Shown piece by piece: positions 1 through 6,612 of a stretch of 10,368 nucleotides of DNA. Numbering within the stretch: position 1 is the stretch's first letter; every line of letters begins with the position of its first letter. This stretch comes from an uncultured Lachnospiraceae bacterium (GTDB lineage Bacteria > Bacillota_A > Clostridia > Lachnospirales > Lachnospiraceae), in NCBI GenBank assembly GCA_946630765.1, contig CAMOZF010000040.1, positions 1 through 10,368 of the forward strand, written 5' to 3'. The position numbers were made by a program, and so were the translations under genes. The notes below the pieces were generated by a model. The model saw nothing but the letters and a program-made list of their open reading frames with translations. It did not search any database and was not told the DNA's origin.

Positions 1-492
1 GTTCTGCCGGATGACGAAAGGCTTGCCCTCCGCAAGGTTCCGTTCCACTTCCTCCTTCGAAAGATCGAGACAGTGTTTATCGTAGACGCGGATTTCCTTG
101 CCGTCCTCGCCGACCTTTGTCCTGAGGGAATTCAGCCGTTCCTCGGTGCAGAAGCAGTAATAAGCCTCGCCCTTGTCGATCAGCTTTTTCGCGTATTTCA
201 TATAGATGCCGGCCTTCTGCCGCTCGGACTGCACATAGGGGCCGCAGCCGCCGTCCTTATCCGGGCCTTCGTCATGCTTCAGGCCGGTTTTTTCCAGCGT
301 GCGGTTGATAATGTCCACTGCGCCTTCCACATAGCGCTCCTGATCGGTATCTTCAATCCGGAGCAGGAAGTCGCCGTTTTCGTGCTTCGCGATCAGGTAT
401 GCATAAAGCGCCGTTCTGAGATTTCCTACATGCATCCGTCCCGTCGGACTCGGCGCAAAGCGGGTACGGATCTTTCCTTCTTCAAACTGCAT
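1..492 (-). other. gltX: GltX moiety, possibly translated on its own from an internal ATG
   Basis: Codons from ATG 492-490 to the edge give the first 164 residues of a normal glutamyl-tRNA synthetase. Methionine plus about ten residues before FAPSPTG is the usual N-terminus for the family, so this ATG is where a stand-alone gltX would start. GAGGAG lies 6 nt upstream. In ordinary genomes this would be a separate gene; here the upstream frame is open and continuous with it. Confidence 0.6.
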
Positions 493-1185
493 TTCTTTCT
501 CCTCATCTTCTATTTCCGGAAGCGTCCAGGCATCCGGATCCTTCTCTTCTCCCCCGTTCGTGAGCTCTTCGGCCTGTTTGACATAGGGCTTGAAAATATG
601 GTTCAGGATGTAGGAATCCAGGTACACAATCAGTCCGTAGCCCAGAAGAAGCAGCGGGATGAAATTGAACCACAGAACGATGAAATAGACGCCTGCAAAG
701 AGCACAAGCATCACAAAGGTCCAGCCGATATGTCGGATCGACATGAAGAAAGCGTTGGATATTGTCGTTCTGACCGTATTCACGAAGCGGGACTGCAGCG
801 CAAAAACATACTGAAGCGTCATTGCGTAAATGATCAGCATGCCGATGTCAATTGCCCAGAGCACATTGTAAAGCGTGCCGACGCTCCGGTTTGCCGTATA
901 GAACCACAGGCCGTAGCCGAGAAGCACGCCGACCACCAGGAAAATCAGTCCGAGAATGATGCCCTGCTTCATGTTTTCCTTAAATGAGCGGAAAAAGGCC
1001 CGGACATAGTGGGCGTCTTCGTCCCGGACATCGCGCATCATCGCATAGTACAGCGCGGTCGTTGCGGGACCGAAGGTCACAATCGGTATACAGCATACAA
1101 GCCAAATAATGTGCAGAATAAAAGCGTCAAAAAGCTTTCCGACAAACTGCCATACCGGGTTGTTCAGATCAAATATTCGTTTCAT
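1..1185 (-). CDS. gltX: YesL/DUF624 membrane domain fused in frame to glutamyl-tRNA synthetase (partial, runs off left edge)
   Basis: One open frame of 395 codons reads from ATG 1185-1183 to the window edge without a stop. Residues 1-231 are a YesL (DUF624) protein: the signature [14 protein letters not shown] is at about 34-47, followed by the basic [12 protein letters not shown] segment and hydrophobic stretches near 20-45, 75-95, 105-130 and 155-190. An acidic linker (about 205-231) leads to M232, where bacterial GltX begins. The GltX part shows [13 protein letters not shown] (class I HIGH-type motif, H252), [18 protein letters not shown] and [10 protein letters not shown]. GltX charges tRNA-Glu with glutamate in the cytoplasm; YesL function is unknown. 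The GltX C-terminus, including the KMSKS loop, lies outside the window. AGAGGTG sits 4 nt before the ATG. An internal Shine-Dalgarno before M232 means the two halves could also be made as separate products. The fusion could instead reflect a lost stop codon or a sequence error. The domain calls are firm; the single-polypeptide reading is less certain. Confidence 0.8.
   Translation of the reverse strand, partial: MKRIFDLNNPVWQFVGKLFDAFILHIIWLVCCIPIVTFGPATTALYYAMMRDVRDEDAHYVRAFFRSFKENMKQGIILGLIFLVVGVLLGYGLWFYTANRSVGTLYNVLWAIDIGMLIIYAMTLQYVFALQSRFVNTVRTTISNAFFMSIRHIGWTFVMLVLFAGVYFIVLWFNFIPLLLLGYGLIVYLDSYILNHIFKPYVKQAEELTNGGEEKDPDAWTLPEIEDEEKEMQFEEGKIRTRFAPSPTGRMHVGNLRTALYAYLIAKHENGDFLLRIEDTDQERYVEGAVDIINRTLEKTGLKHDEGPDKDGGCGPYVQSERQKAGIYMKYAKKLIDKGEAYYCFCTEERLNSLRTKVGEDGKEIRVYDKHCLDLSKEEVERNLAEGKPFVIRQN
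499..504 (-). promoter_or_regulatory. Internal Shine-Dalgarno GAGGAG before the GltX methionine
   Basis: The minus strand reads GAGGAG-AAAGAA-ATG, a 6-nt spacer, inside the YesL-GltX frame. It also encodes Glu-Glu, so it could be a by-product of the acidic linker. Its position exactly before the canonical GltX start argues for real internal initiation. Confidence 0.55.
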
Positions 1186-1240
1186 ATAACACCTCTGATT
1201 TGCGCAGCGAAAATCCGGCCGCTGCGGTCATAACTCTGTT

Positions 1241-1270
1241 ATCATACCATAAAGTCCCCCGCTTTTTCAA
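1241..1270 (-). promoter_or_regulatory. Promoter of the YesL-GltX gene
   Basis: On the minus strand, TTGAAA (1270-1265) is followed by an 18-nt spacer and TATGAT (1246-1241), preceded by TGG to make an extended -10. The 5' leader to ATG 1185 would be about 50 nt. It is a good sigma-A type match. Confidence 0.6.
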
Positions 1271-1322
1271 GGGCGCGTGAACATTGTATGGAACATTTAA
1301 CAGTTTTTTCATGTTTTCACCG

Positions 1323-1351
1323 TTCTCTTTTTCGGGAAAATATGGTAAAAT
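1323..1351 (+). promoter_or_regulatory. Promoter of the 1395-2084 gene
   Basis: TAAAAT (1346-1351) is preceded by TGG, giving an extended -10. The -35 at the matching distance (TTCTCT, 1323-1328) is weak, as extended -10 promoters can tolerate. The leader would be about 37 nt. It is divergent to the YesL-GltX promoter, with about 50 bases between the two elements. Confidence 0.5.
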
Positions 1352-1394
1352 CATCTGCGGACAGTGTTTTTGACGTCCGGGAAAGGAATTTATC

Positions 1395-2084
1395 ATGGCA
1401 GATATCTACGGAGAAGGAAGTAATTCAAAGAAGCAGTGGGACAAGCTCAAGGGCGCGCCCATGAAGGATAAAGTCAAGTACATCGCGCAGTATTACGGCA
1501 TCGCGATACTGGCGGTCGTGGTCGGTATCGTATTTATCGTTTCACTGGTGCGGTCGATCATCTACAATTCGATTCCGAATATCATTTCCGTGGAAGCCTA
1601 CTCCTCCGTCCTTTCGGAGGACGTTGAGGACGTCATGCTCGAAAAGCTCAGCACGGCGCTTCAGGTGGATCCTTCCGATTATCACATTGCCTTTACAAGC
1701 TCTCTTGTGAGCGAAGGGGACATTCAGCAGGCCTATATGCAGTCCCAGAAAATATTTGCGCGCGTCGCTGCCGGAGACATAGACGCGATCATCGGAAAAG
1801 AGTCGCTTCTGATCTCATTCATGAGCGTCGATGATCCCGAAAGCTGTGCATTTTCCGACGTGCGGACCTATCTCTCGGACGAAATGTACGAGCGGCTTCT
1901 CCAGGAAGACAAGATTGTTTTCCTGAAGGGTGCAAAAGAAGAACTGCCCTACGCCGTAGACCTTACGGGAACGGACCTTGCGGAAACGATCGGGCTTTTC
2001 GGCGAGGGCAATCTTCTGGCTTATGTTGTGACGTCCAAAAATGCCGATGCGCTTCGTGCGCTGTCGGACATGATTTACGAATAA
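1395..2084 (+). CDS. Single-pass membrane protein of unknown function
   Basis: This 229-residue protein is not one I can name. Residues 1-33 are hydrophilic and basic with the segment MKDKVKYIAQYYGIAI. Residues about 34-56 are one strong membrane helix (AILAVVVGIVFIVSLV). Residues 57-229 form an acidic, probably extracytoplasmic domain, since positive charge on the N-terminal side favours an N-in topology. The start is supported by AAAGGA (1382-1387) 7 nt before the ATG. The 'KDKxxYIxxYYxxxI' lead into a helix resembles uncharacterised Firmicutes membrane proteins; that is an impression, not a family assignment. It diverges from the YesL-GltX gene and may share regulation with it. It converges on ppiB, with only 15 bases between the stop codons and no terminator there. 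Confidence 0.85.
   Translation: MADIYGEGSNSKKQWDKLKGAPMKDKVKYIAQYYGIAILAVVVGIVFIVSLVRSIIYNSIPNIISVEAYSSVLSEDVEDVMLEKLSTALQVDPSDYHIAFTSSLVSEGDIQQAYMQSQKIFARVAAGDIDAIIGKESLLISFMSVDDPESCAFSDVRTYLSDEMYERLLQEDKIVFLKGAKEELPYAVDLTGTDLAETIGLFGEGNLLAYVVTSKNADALRALSDMIYE
2037..2067 (-). terminator. Possible intrinsic terminator for the minus-strand operon, inside the opposing gene
   Basis: Reading the minus strand, CCGA (2067-2064) pairs with TCGG (2047-2044) around an inner GCGC/GCGC stem with loop ACGAA. Two bases later comes TTTTT (2041-2037). The U-run is short and the hairpin has a small internal loop. It sits about 35 nt past the ppiB stop, the expected place, but within coding sequence of the convergent gene, so it may be chance. 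Confidence 0.35.
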
Positions 2085-2099
2085 ACGGCTTTCAACGCC

Positions 2100-2576
2100 T
2101 TACTGTACGCGGATACTGTGGATCTTCTGCTCCTCGAGCGGACGGTCCATATAGTTTCTGCGGACGGAAACGATCTCGTCAGCGGCCTCGATGCCTTCCG
2201 TCACCTTTCCGAATGCCGCGTACTGGCCGTCGAGGTGCGGCGCGTCCGCGACCATGATAAAGAACTGGGAGCCGGCGGAATCCGGGTTCATCGCGCGGGC
2301 CATTGACAGCACGCCGCGGGTGTGCTTCAGATCATTTTTCCAGCCGTTCATTTCAAATTCGCCTTTGATTTCGTAGCCGGGGCCGCCCATGCCGGTGCCC
2401 TCCGGGTCGCCGCCCTGGATCATGAAGCCCGGGATGACGCGGTGGAAAATCAGCCCGTCATAGAAGCCGCTGTTCGCAAGCTTTTCAAAGTTCTCAACGG
2501 TAATCGGCGCGATATCCTCGTAAAGCTCTCCGCGCATCACCTTGCCGTTTTCAAGTTCCATTACAAAGGTTTTCAT
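2100..2576 (-). CDS. ppiB: Peptidyl-prolyl cis-trans isomerase, cyclophilin type
   Basis: This 158-residue single-domain cyclophilin, probably cytoplasmic since no signal peptide is present, catalyses cis-trans isomerisation of prolyl bonds during protein folding. The family core is intact: FHRVIPGFMIQGGDP at 44-58 (catalytic Arg46, with Phe51 and Gln54), GTGMGGPGYEIKGEF at 60-74, RGVLSMARAMNPDSAGSQFFI at about 87-107 and HLDGQYAAFGKV at 114-125. Length is typical of small bacterial cyclophilins. The start is fixed by AGGAGG 9 nt upstream. It is the last gene of the minus-strand run, 84 nt after the hexosaminidase stop. I find no convincing promoter of its own in that gap, so co-transcription is likely. 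It converges with the 1395-2084 gene. Confidence 0.95.
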   Translation of the reverse strand: MKTFVMELENGKVMRGELYEDIAPITVENFEKLANSGFYDGLIFHRVIPGFMIQGGDPEGTGMGGPGYEIKGEFEMNGWKNDLKHTRGVLSMARAMNPDSAGSQFFIMVADAPHLDGQYAAFGKVTEGIEAADEIVSVRRNYMDRPLEEQKIHSIRVQ

Positions 2577-2585
2577 CCTTTAAAT

Positions 2586-2591
2586 CCTCCT
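2586..2591 (-). promoter_or_regulatory. Ribosome binding site of ppiB
   Basis: A perfect AGGAGG on the minus strand, 9 nt before ATG 2576-2574, decides the start. Confidence 0.8.
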
Positions 2592-2609
2592 TCATGTGAA
2601 TATAGCGCT

Positions 2610-2635
2610 GCGGCTCAAAAGAAGCCGCGTTTTTT
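2610..2635 (+). terminator. Intrinsic terminator reading on the plus strand
   Basis: GCGGCT (2610-2615), loop CAAAAGA, AGCCGC (2623-2628), one G, then TTTTTT (2630-2635) form a textbook terminator. The U-run is on the plus strand only; the minus strand has AGCGCTATATT after the stem. The nearest plus-strand gene upstream ends at 2084, so this would end its transcript after about 525 nt antisense to ppiB. Confidence 0.65.
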
Positions 2636-2660
2636 GTAAGTTTCATCAAATGTGCCGTGA

Positions 2661-4589
2661 TCAGAACGACAGCACCGAGCTTGTCGCCATCCGCTTCCAG
2701 GAATTGACAGCAAGCGTCACATCCTGATCTGCGGCCGGATCTTCTCCGGCCTTCCCAGTCGGATCCGTATAGCCGAGCCGCGCCTCGGAAAGCTCCGGAA
2801 TCTGCGAAATCTTCCCCGCAAGATAGTCCGAAAGCATCTCTTCCGTCTCCCGAAGCCGCATCAGAAGCCCGCCGAAGCGAAGATCCTGAACATCAAAGCC
2901 AAAGGGCTTGTTTTCCAGCATCCACTGCGCTTTCAGCACCTTCCGGAAGGCCTCGATCCGCTTCCGAAGCTCCGGAAGCAGCATCTGCTGAATTTCGGAA
3001 AGGGCTTCCCGGTCGTTTCCGTCATAGGCCGACTTGAGCCGGATCCCGAGATCCGCCCGGTCCCGAAGCACATCCGAAAGCGCGGAGAAGCTGTCAAAAA
3101 GATAGCCGTACTTCGGGTGGCATTTCTGCCGGTCCTCCATCAGGCGGAAAATCGCGAAGGTGTAGCGTTCATACGCGTCCCCGGGCACGTGGCGGTCATA
3201 TTTTCCCTGCAGCGGATCCTGCCAGAAAAGATAGCGCGTCGGATTCTTTGGAGAAAGCCCGAAATCCTTTCTGCAGGCAAAATTCTCCAGCTCCTCGAAA
3301 TTCATAAAGGCGTCGAAATCCGCGCCGGATCCGGCCTTCATCGCGGCTCTCAGGTTCGCGTCGTCGGTTCGACCGTTCCAGTTTGCCTCGCCGTAGCACG
3401 CGAGTGTCGGGAGCGCCGAAAACGACGAGCAGGTTCCGCCATCGTCTCCCCACATGGTCACGTAGACTTCCCGCATCTGGTGCTTCCGCACACTTCCGAG
3501 CGCCGCACGGGCCGAATTCAGTGAGAAGCGGTTCAGCGGCACGAGGCCGTACCAGCAGGAGGCCCCGCCGGCAAAGGCCACACGGTCCGTCATCCGGAAA
3601 TGGTTTTCCATCATATAGTCGTAACGCGCCTGCTCCGTGCCGTAGTAGTCCCAGTAGACCAGGGTCATTTCCGGCGGAATCGCCGCGCGCACCTCATCCG
3701 TCACCGTGCACTGCGGATTGTAATAGCTCTCGTCCGGCGTGCACATGCGGAAAAACATATCGCTCCACATCCGCGGCTGAAGACCGTATTCGCGCAGGAT
3801 CTCCATGACCCGGTTCAGGTGCTTCATCATGATTTCCGCGCTTTTCTCATAGCCCCGGCGTTCCAGATAATGGCCGCGCCCCAGCATATACGCCTCGTCC
3901 ATTCCGATGTTCACGCGGCGGCTTCGGAAGGTCTCCGAAATGCTCCTTGCCATCTCTCGGATCAGCTCGTAGCTCCGCTCGTCCGCAAGATTCAGGATAT
4001 CGTCCCAGTCATTCATTCCCCGGTAGGGCGGCCATTCAAAAATCGCCCCAAGATGCGCGAGCGTCTGGATGCAGGGAATCAATTCCACCCCAAATCTCGC
4101 AGCATAGCTGTCCAGATCCCGAAGCTCCTCCCGGCTGTATCTGCCGCGAAGATGGCCGAAATACGGACTTCCGGGAATCTCGTAGGTGTCCTCCGTATAA
4201 AGCATCAGCGCATTGAAGCCGAGCATGGAGGAAACCCGGATCATCCGTTTTACCGTCTCCGGATTCATCACCGCATTTCTGCTGCAGTCCTGCATGATCC
4301 CGAGCGTATCCAGCGAAGCCGTCTCCTCGATACGGAAGCCCTCCGGCTCGCCCGCGTAGCGCTGAAGCAGGGAAATTCCCCGGCAGAGCGCGCTTCTTGA
4401 TCCGAAGGAAAGAAGGAAGCCTTTCTTTTCCCGGCTGAGACGAACCGTATTACAGTCCTTTGAGCCAAGCTTTTCAATCGAAAATCCGAGGCCGTCCTCC
4501 GAGAAGGCCTCGTGGCTGTTTTCCTGAAGAAGCTCCGCGATGACGGCTGCTTCTTCTGTACTTCTGTCGCCTGAAAACTGAAATTTCAT
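2661..4589 (-). CDS. Family 20 glycoside hydrolase, GcnA-like beta-N-acetylhexosaminidase
   Basis: This 642-residue enzyme is predicted to remove terminal beta-linked N-acetylglucosamine or galactosamine by substrate-assisted catalysis. Residues 1-90 look like the small GH20 alpha/beta domain, about 93-440 the catalytic TIM barrel, and about 460-625 a helical C-terminal region. Visible motifs are MQDCSRNAVMNPETVKRM (about 99-116), the catalytic Asp-Glu pair in NIGMDEAYMLGRGHY (D231, E232), MWSDMFFRM and LVYWDYYG. The GMDEA form and length fit the streptococcal GcnA/GH20C group. There is no signal peptide, so it probably acts in the cytoplasm on imported or recycled amino-sugar oligosaccharides. 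AAGGAGGT lies 7 nt upstream of the start. It begins 24 nt after the methyltransferase stop, as part of the same operon. The exact substrate cannot be read from the sequence. Confidence 0.88.
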   Translation of the reverse strand: MKFQFSGDRSTEEAAVIAELLQENSHEAFSEDGLGFSIEKLGSKDCNTVRLSREKKGFLLSFGSRSALCRGISLLQRYAGEPEGFRIEETASLDTLGIMQDCSRNAVMNPETVKRMIRVSSMLGFNALMLYTEDTYEIPGSPYFGHLRGRYSREELRDLDSYAARFGVELIPCIQTLAHLGAIFEWPPYRGMNDWDDILNLADERSYELIREMARSISETFRSRRVNIGMDEAYMLGRGHYLERRGYEKSAEIMMKHLNRVMEILREYGLQPRMWSDMFFRMCTPDESYYNPQCTVTDEVRAAIPPEMTLVYWDYYGTEQARYDYMMENHFRMTDRVAFAGGASCWYGLVPLNRFSLNSARAALGSVRKHQMREVYVTMWGDDGGTCSSFSALPTLACYGEANWNGRTDDANLRAAMKAGSGADFDAFMNFEELENFACRKDFGLSPKNPTRYLFWQDPLQGKYDRHVPGDAYERYTFAIFRLMEDRQKCHPKYGYLFDSFSALSDVLRDRADLGIRLKSAYDGNDREALSEIQQMLLPELRKRIEAFRKVLKAQWMLENKPFGFDVQDLRFGGLLMRLRETEEMLSDYLAGKISQIPELSEARLGYTDPTGKAGEDPAADQDVTLAVNSWKRMATSSVLSF

Positions 4590-4596
4590 CTGCGGA

Positions 4597-4604
4597 ACCT
4601 CCTT
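4597..4604 (-). promoter_or_regulatory. Ribosome binding site of the GH20 gene
   Basis: AAGGAGGT on the minus strand, 7 nt before ATG 4589-4587, lies in the 24-nt gap after the methyltransferase stop. It is the strongest Shine-Dalgarno in the window. Confidence 0.8.
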
Positions 4605-4613
4605 TTAAAGCGA

Positions 4614-5867
4614 TCAGACCACCTGGAACAGATAGAATTTAAGGTAGTCGGTTTCGGGAACATTCCAGAGCACCGGATGGTCGGGAGAAGCCGACCGGAC
4701 CTCGATCTGCCGAAGCTGCACGCCCGCCTCCGATGCGGCGTCCCGGAGCATCTGCTCGAAGCGCGCGTGGTCCATGAAATGGCTGCAGGACGCGGTCGCG
4801 AGATACCCGCCCCGCGGAAGAAGCCGCATCGCGGAAAGATTGATCTCCTTATAGCCCTTTTCAGCATTCTGAATAGTACGCCGGGATTTTGTGAATGCCG
4901 GCGGGTCCAGAATGATCAGGTCGTAGGAACGGTCCTTTTTCGCAAGCATCTCCGAAAGCAGGTCAAATACGTCTGAAACAACAAAATCCATCCGATCCGT
5001 AAGGCCGTTTCTATCGGCATTTTCCCGCGCCATTTCGATGGCCGATGCGGAAATGTCCACCGCGGTCACATGTTCGGCGCCGCCGCGTGCGGCATTCAGT
5101 GCAAAGGACCCGGTATGCGTAAAGCAGTCCAGGACCCGGCGCCCCCGGCAGAGCCGCCGAAGCGCCAGCCTGTTATACTTCTGGTCGAGGAAAAAGCCGG
5201 TTTTCTGGCCGTTTTCGACGTCCACAAGATACCGGATTTCATTCTCGATGATCTCCGTCTTCGCGCTTTCGGGGATTTCCTTTCCGGGAAGCGGATACCA
5301 GCCCTTCTCCTCCGAAAGGCCCTCGAGCTTCCGGATCGCGACGTCATTTCTCAGGAAAACGCCGCGGATCTTTGCGCCGTCCTGTTCAAGCGCCGCAACA
5401 AGGGCCGGGATCAGAAGGTCCCGGATCCGTTCAATGCCGACCGAAAGAATCTGCACCGACAGAAGATCCGAGAAACGGTCCACGGTCAGCCCGGGAAAGC
5501 CGTCCGCCTCCCCGTAAATCAGCCGGCAGCAGGCGTAGTCCTCCCCCATCACGGTCTTCCGGTATTCGAGCGCATAGCGGATTCTTCTTTCCCAGAAATC
5601 CTGATCAAAACGGTCATTGGCATTTCTTGAGACGAGGCGGATGCGGATCCTGCTCTTCTCGCTGTAGAAGCCGGAGCCGAGATACCTGCCGTTTTCGGAC
5701 ACGGCGTCAATGATGCTGCCGTTTTCGACTGTGGACGGATCGATTTGTGCGCCGTCTTTTCTGAGCTGCAGGACCTCCGCCTCATAGATCCACGGATGTC
5801 CGCCCTGCACCCAGCGGGTGCCCTTTTTCGTAATGATTGCCTGTATATAATTACGTTCTGTTTTCAT
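4614..5867 (-). CDS. RlmI-family class I SAM-dependent rRNA methyltransferase
   Basis: This 417-residue protein has the COG1092 (RlmI) architecture: an N-terminal PUA RNA-binding domain (about 1-80, with HPWIY at 24-28), a central EEHEE-type domain (about 90-200) and a C-terminal Rossmann methyltransferase. Visible motifs are QKTGFFLDQKYNR (221-233), SAM motif I VLDCFTHTGSFALNAARGGA (245-264), acidic motif II AVDIS (269-273), motif IV LDPPAF (320-325) and TASCSH (358-363). It would methylate 23S rRNA. E. coli RlmI makes m5C1962, while related Firmicutes enzymes have been reported to make m7G, so the target base is uncertain. The start at 5867 overlaps the previous gene by 17 nt and has AGGTGA just upstream, suggesting translational coupling. 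It is followed closely by the GH20 gene. Confidence 0.93.
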   Translation of the reverse strand: MKTERNYIQAIITKKGTRWVQGGHPWIYEAEVLQLRKDGAQIDPSTVENGSIIDAVSENGRYLGSGFYSEKSRIRIRLVSRNANDRFDQDFWERRIRYALEYRKTVMGEDYACCRLIYGEADGFPGLTVDRFSDLLSVQILSVGIERIRDLLIPALVAALEQDGAKIRGVFLRNDVAIRKLEGLSEEKGWYPLPGKEIPESAKTEIIENEIRYLVDVENGQKTGFFLDQKYNRLALRRLCRGRRVLDCFTHTGSFALNAARGGAEHVTAVDISASAIEMARENADRNGLTDRMDFVVSDVFDLLSEMLAKKDRSYDLIILDPPAFTKSRRTIQNAEKGYKEINLSAMRLLPRGGYLATASCSHFMDHARFEQMLRDAASEAGVQLRQIEVRSASPDHPVLWNVPETDYLKFYLFQVV

Positions 5868-6612
5868 GATTCACCTGATCTGTCCCGCGGATCACGGGAC
5901 GGTTCCACGCCGCAAGCACGAGAAGCGCCTGCGACGGAAGATAAAATACCCACATGAGAAAGCCGCTCACCGAGGAAAGCATTCCCGAAGCGGCCGCACT
6001 CAGATTGTAAATTCCGACAGAAATGTCACAGCACCAGAAAAGGCTCAGACCGAGCGCAAAAAGAAGAAGGTGCTTTTCATTTTCGGACCTGTCAGCGCGA
6101 AATACCCGCCAGGAAGCGATCACATTCAAACTCAGCTGAAGAATTGACCACGCGGACGCTGCGTAAAGCGCCGCAGAAATCCCCGAAAACACGACCGCTG
6201 CCACGAGCATACTCCCGGCCGTTCGAAACCATACGACTGGCTTTTCCGGCCGCAGACTGATCCCGTACAGCGTCTGTACGAAGCAGAAAAAGAGGACGCC
6301 GAGCGGGTAGTTTCGGTTCAGAAGGACGAGCACCGTGTCCGCGGCAAGCGTCATAAAAAGACCGAGGAAAAGAAACAGGCTGCGAAGCACGGCCTGCTCC
6401 CCTTCCGCCGCGCGCCGGAAGGAAATCCGCCGCAGCGAAAGAAGTAATGCGACACAGGTATTCAGTACAATCACACCGTACATCAGTCCGGTCTGAAGCG
6501 CCGGTCCGCGCTGCAGAAGCTCAAGCGTCTTCAGAAGCACCAGGACCGCCGCCTCCGCGATGATATAGATCCACTGCAGAATCGAAAGCCTGCGCCTCAT
6601 CTTCGTATCCAT
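5851..6612 (-). CDS. Integral membrane protein, YhhN/TMEM86 (lysoplasmalogenase)-like
   Basis: This 253-residue protein is almost wholly hydrophobic, with about eight helices near 13-33, 42-62, 76-98, 101-120, 130-152, 154-170, 181-203 and 210-236. The pattern resembles the YhhN/TMEM86 family, which hydrolyses the vinyl-ether bond of lysoplasmalogen. LAADTVLVL with LGVLFFCFVQTLYGISL resembles the 'GDxLL...FxxxHxxY' block. FWCCDISVGIYNL resembles the 'FxxSDxxLA' block, and FYLPSQALLVLA the 'YYxAQxLI' block. The two family aspartates would be D92 and D196. Similarity is by eye only; an unrelated polytopic protein is possible. ATG 6612 directly abuts the preceding stop (TAAATG) and has no clear Shine-Dalgarno, so coupled reinitiation is likely. 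M5 (ATG 6600) is an alternative start. Plasmalogens are common in anaerobic Clostridia, which fits. Confidence 0.7.
   Translation of the reverse strand: MDTKMRRRLSILQWIYIIAEAAVLVLLKTLELLQRGPALQTGLMYGVIVLNTCVALLLSLRRISFRRAAEGEQAVLRSLFLFLGLFMTLAADTVLVLLNRNYPLGVLFFCFVQTLYGISLRPEKPVVWFRTAGSMLVAAVVFSGISAALYAASAWSILQLSLNVIASWRVFRADRSENEKHLLLFALGLSLFWCCDISVGIYNLSAAASGMLSSVSGFLMWVFYLPSQALLVLAAWNRPVIRGTDQVNHENRT

Noticed and set aside
73..987. A 304-codon open frame on the plus strand
   Set aside because: It lies antisense to the YesL-GltX frame, whose protein matches known families throughout; its own translation has no recognisable domain.
1603..1620. Perfect inverted repeat CCTCCG-TCCTTT-CGGAGG
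   Set aside because: It is inside the 1395-2084 coding region with no U-run after it; probably a consequence of codon choice.
2085..2099. Short GGC...GCC pairing between the convergent stop codons
   Set aside because: Only three base pairs with no U-run; not a terminator.
2546..2648. A ~31-codon minus-strand ORF between the GH20 gene and ppiB
   Set aside because: It has no Shine-Dalgarno, overlaps the terminator hairpin and the ppiB start, and encodes nothing recognisable.
3600..4400. A 266-codon plus-strand frame opposite the GH20 gene
   Set aside because: It is a shadow of the hexosaminidase: the minus strand carries catalytic motifs and a ribosome binding site, and this frame carries neither.
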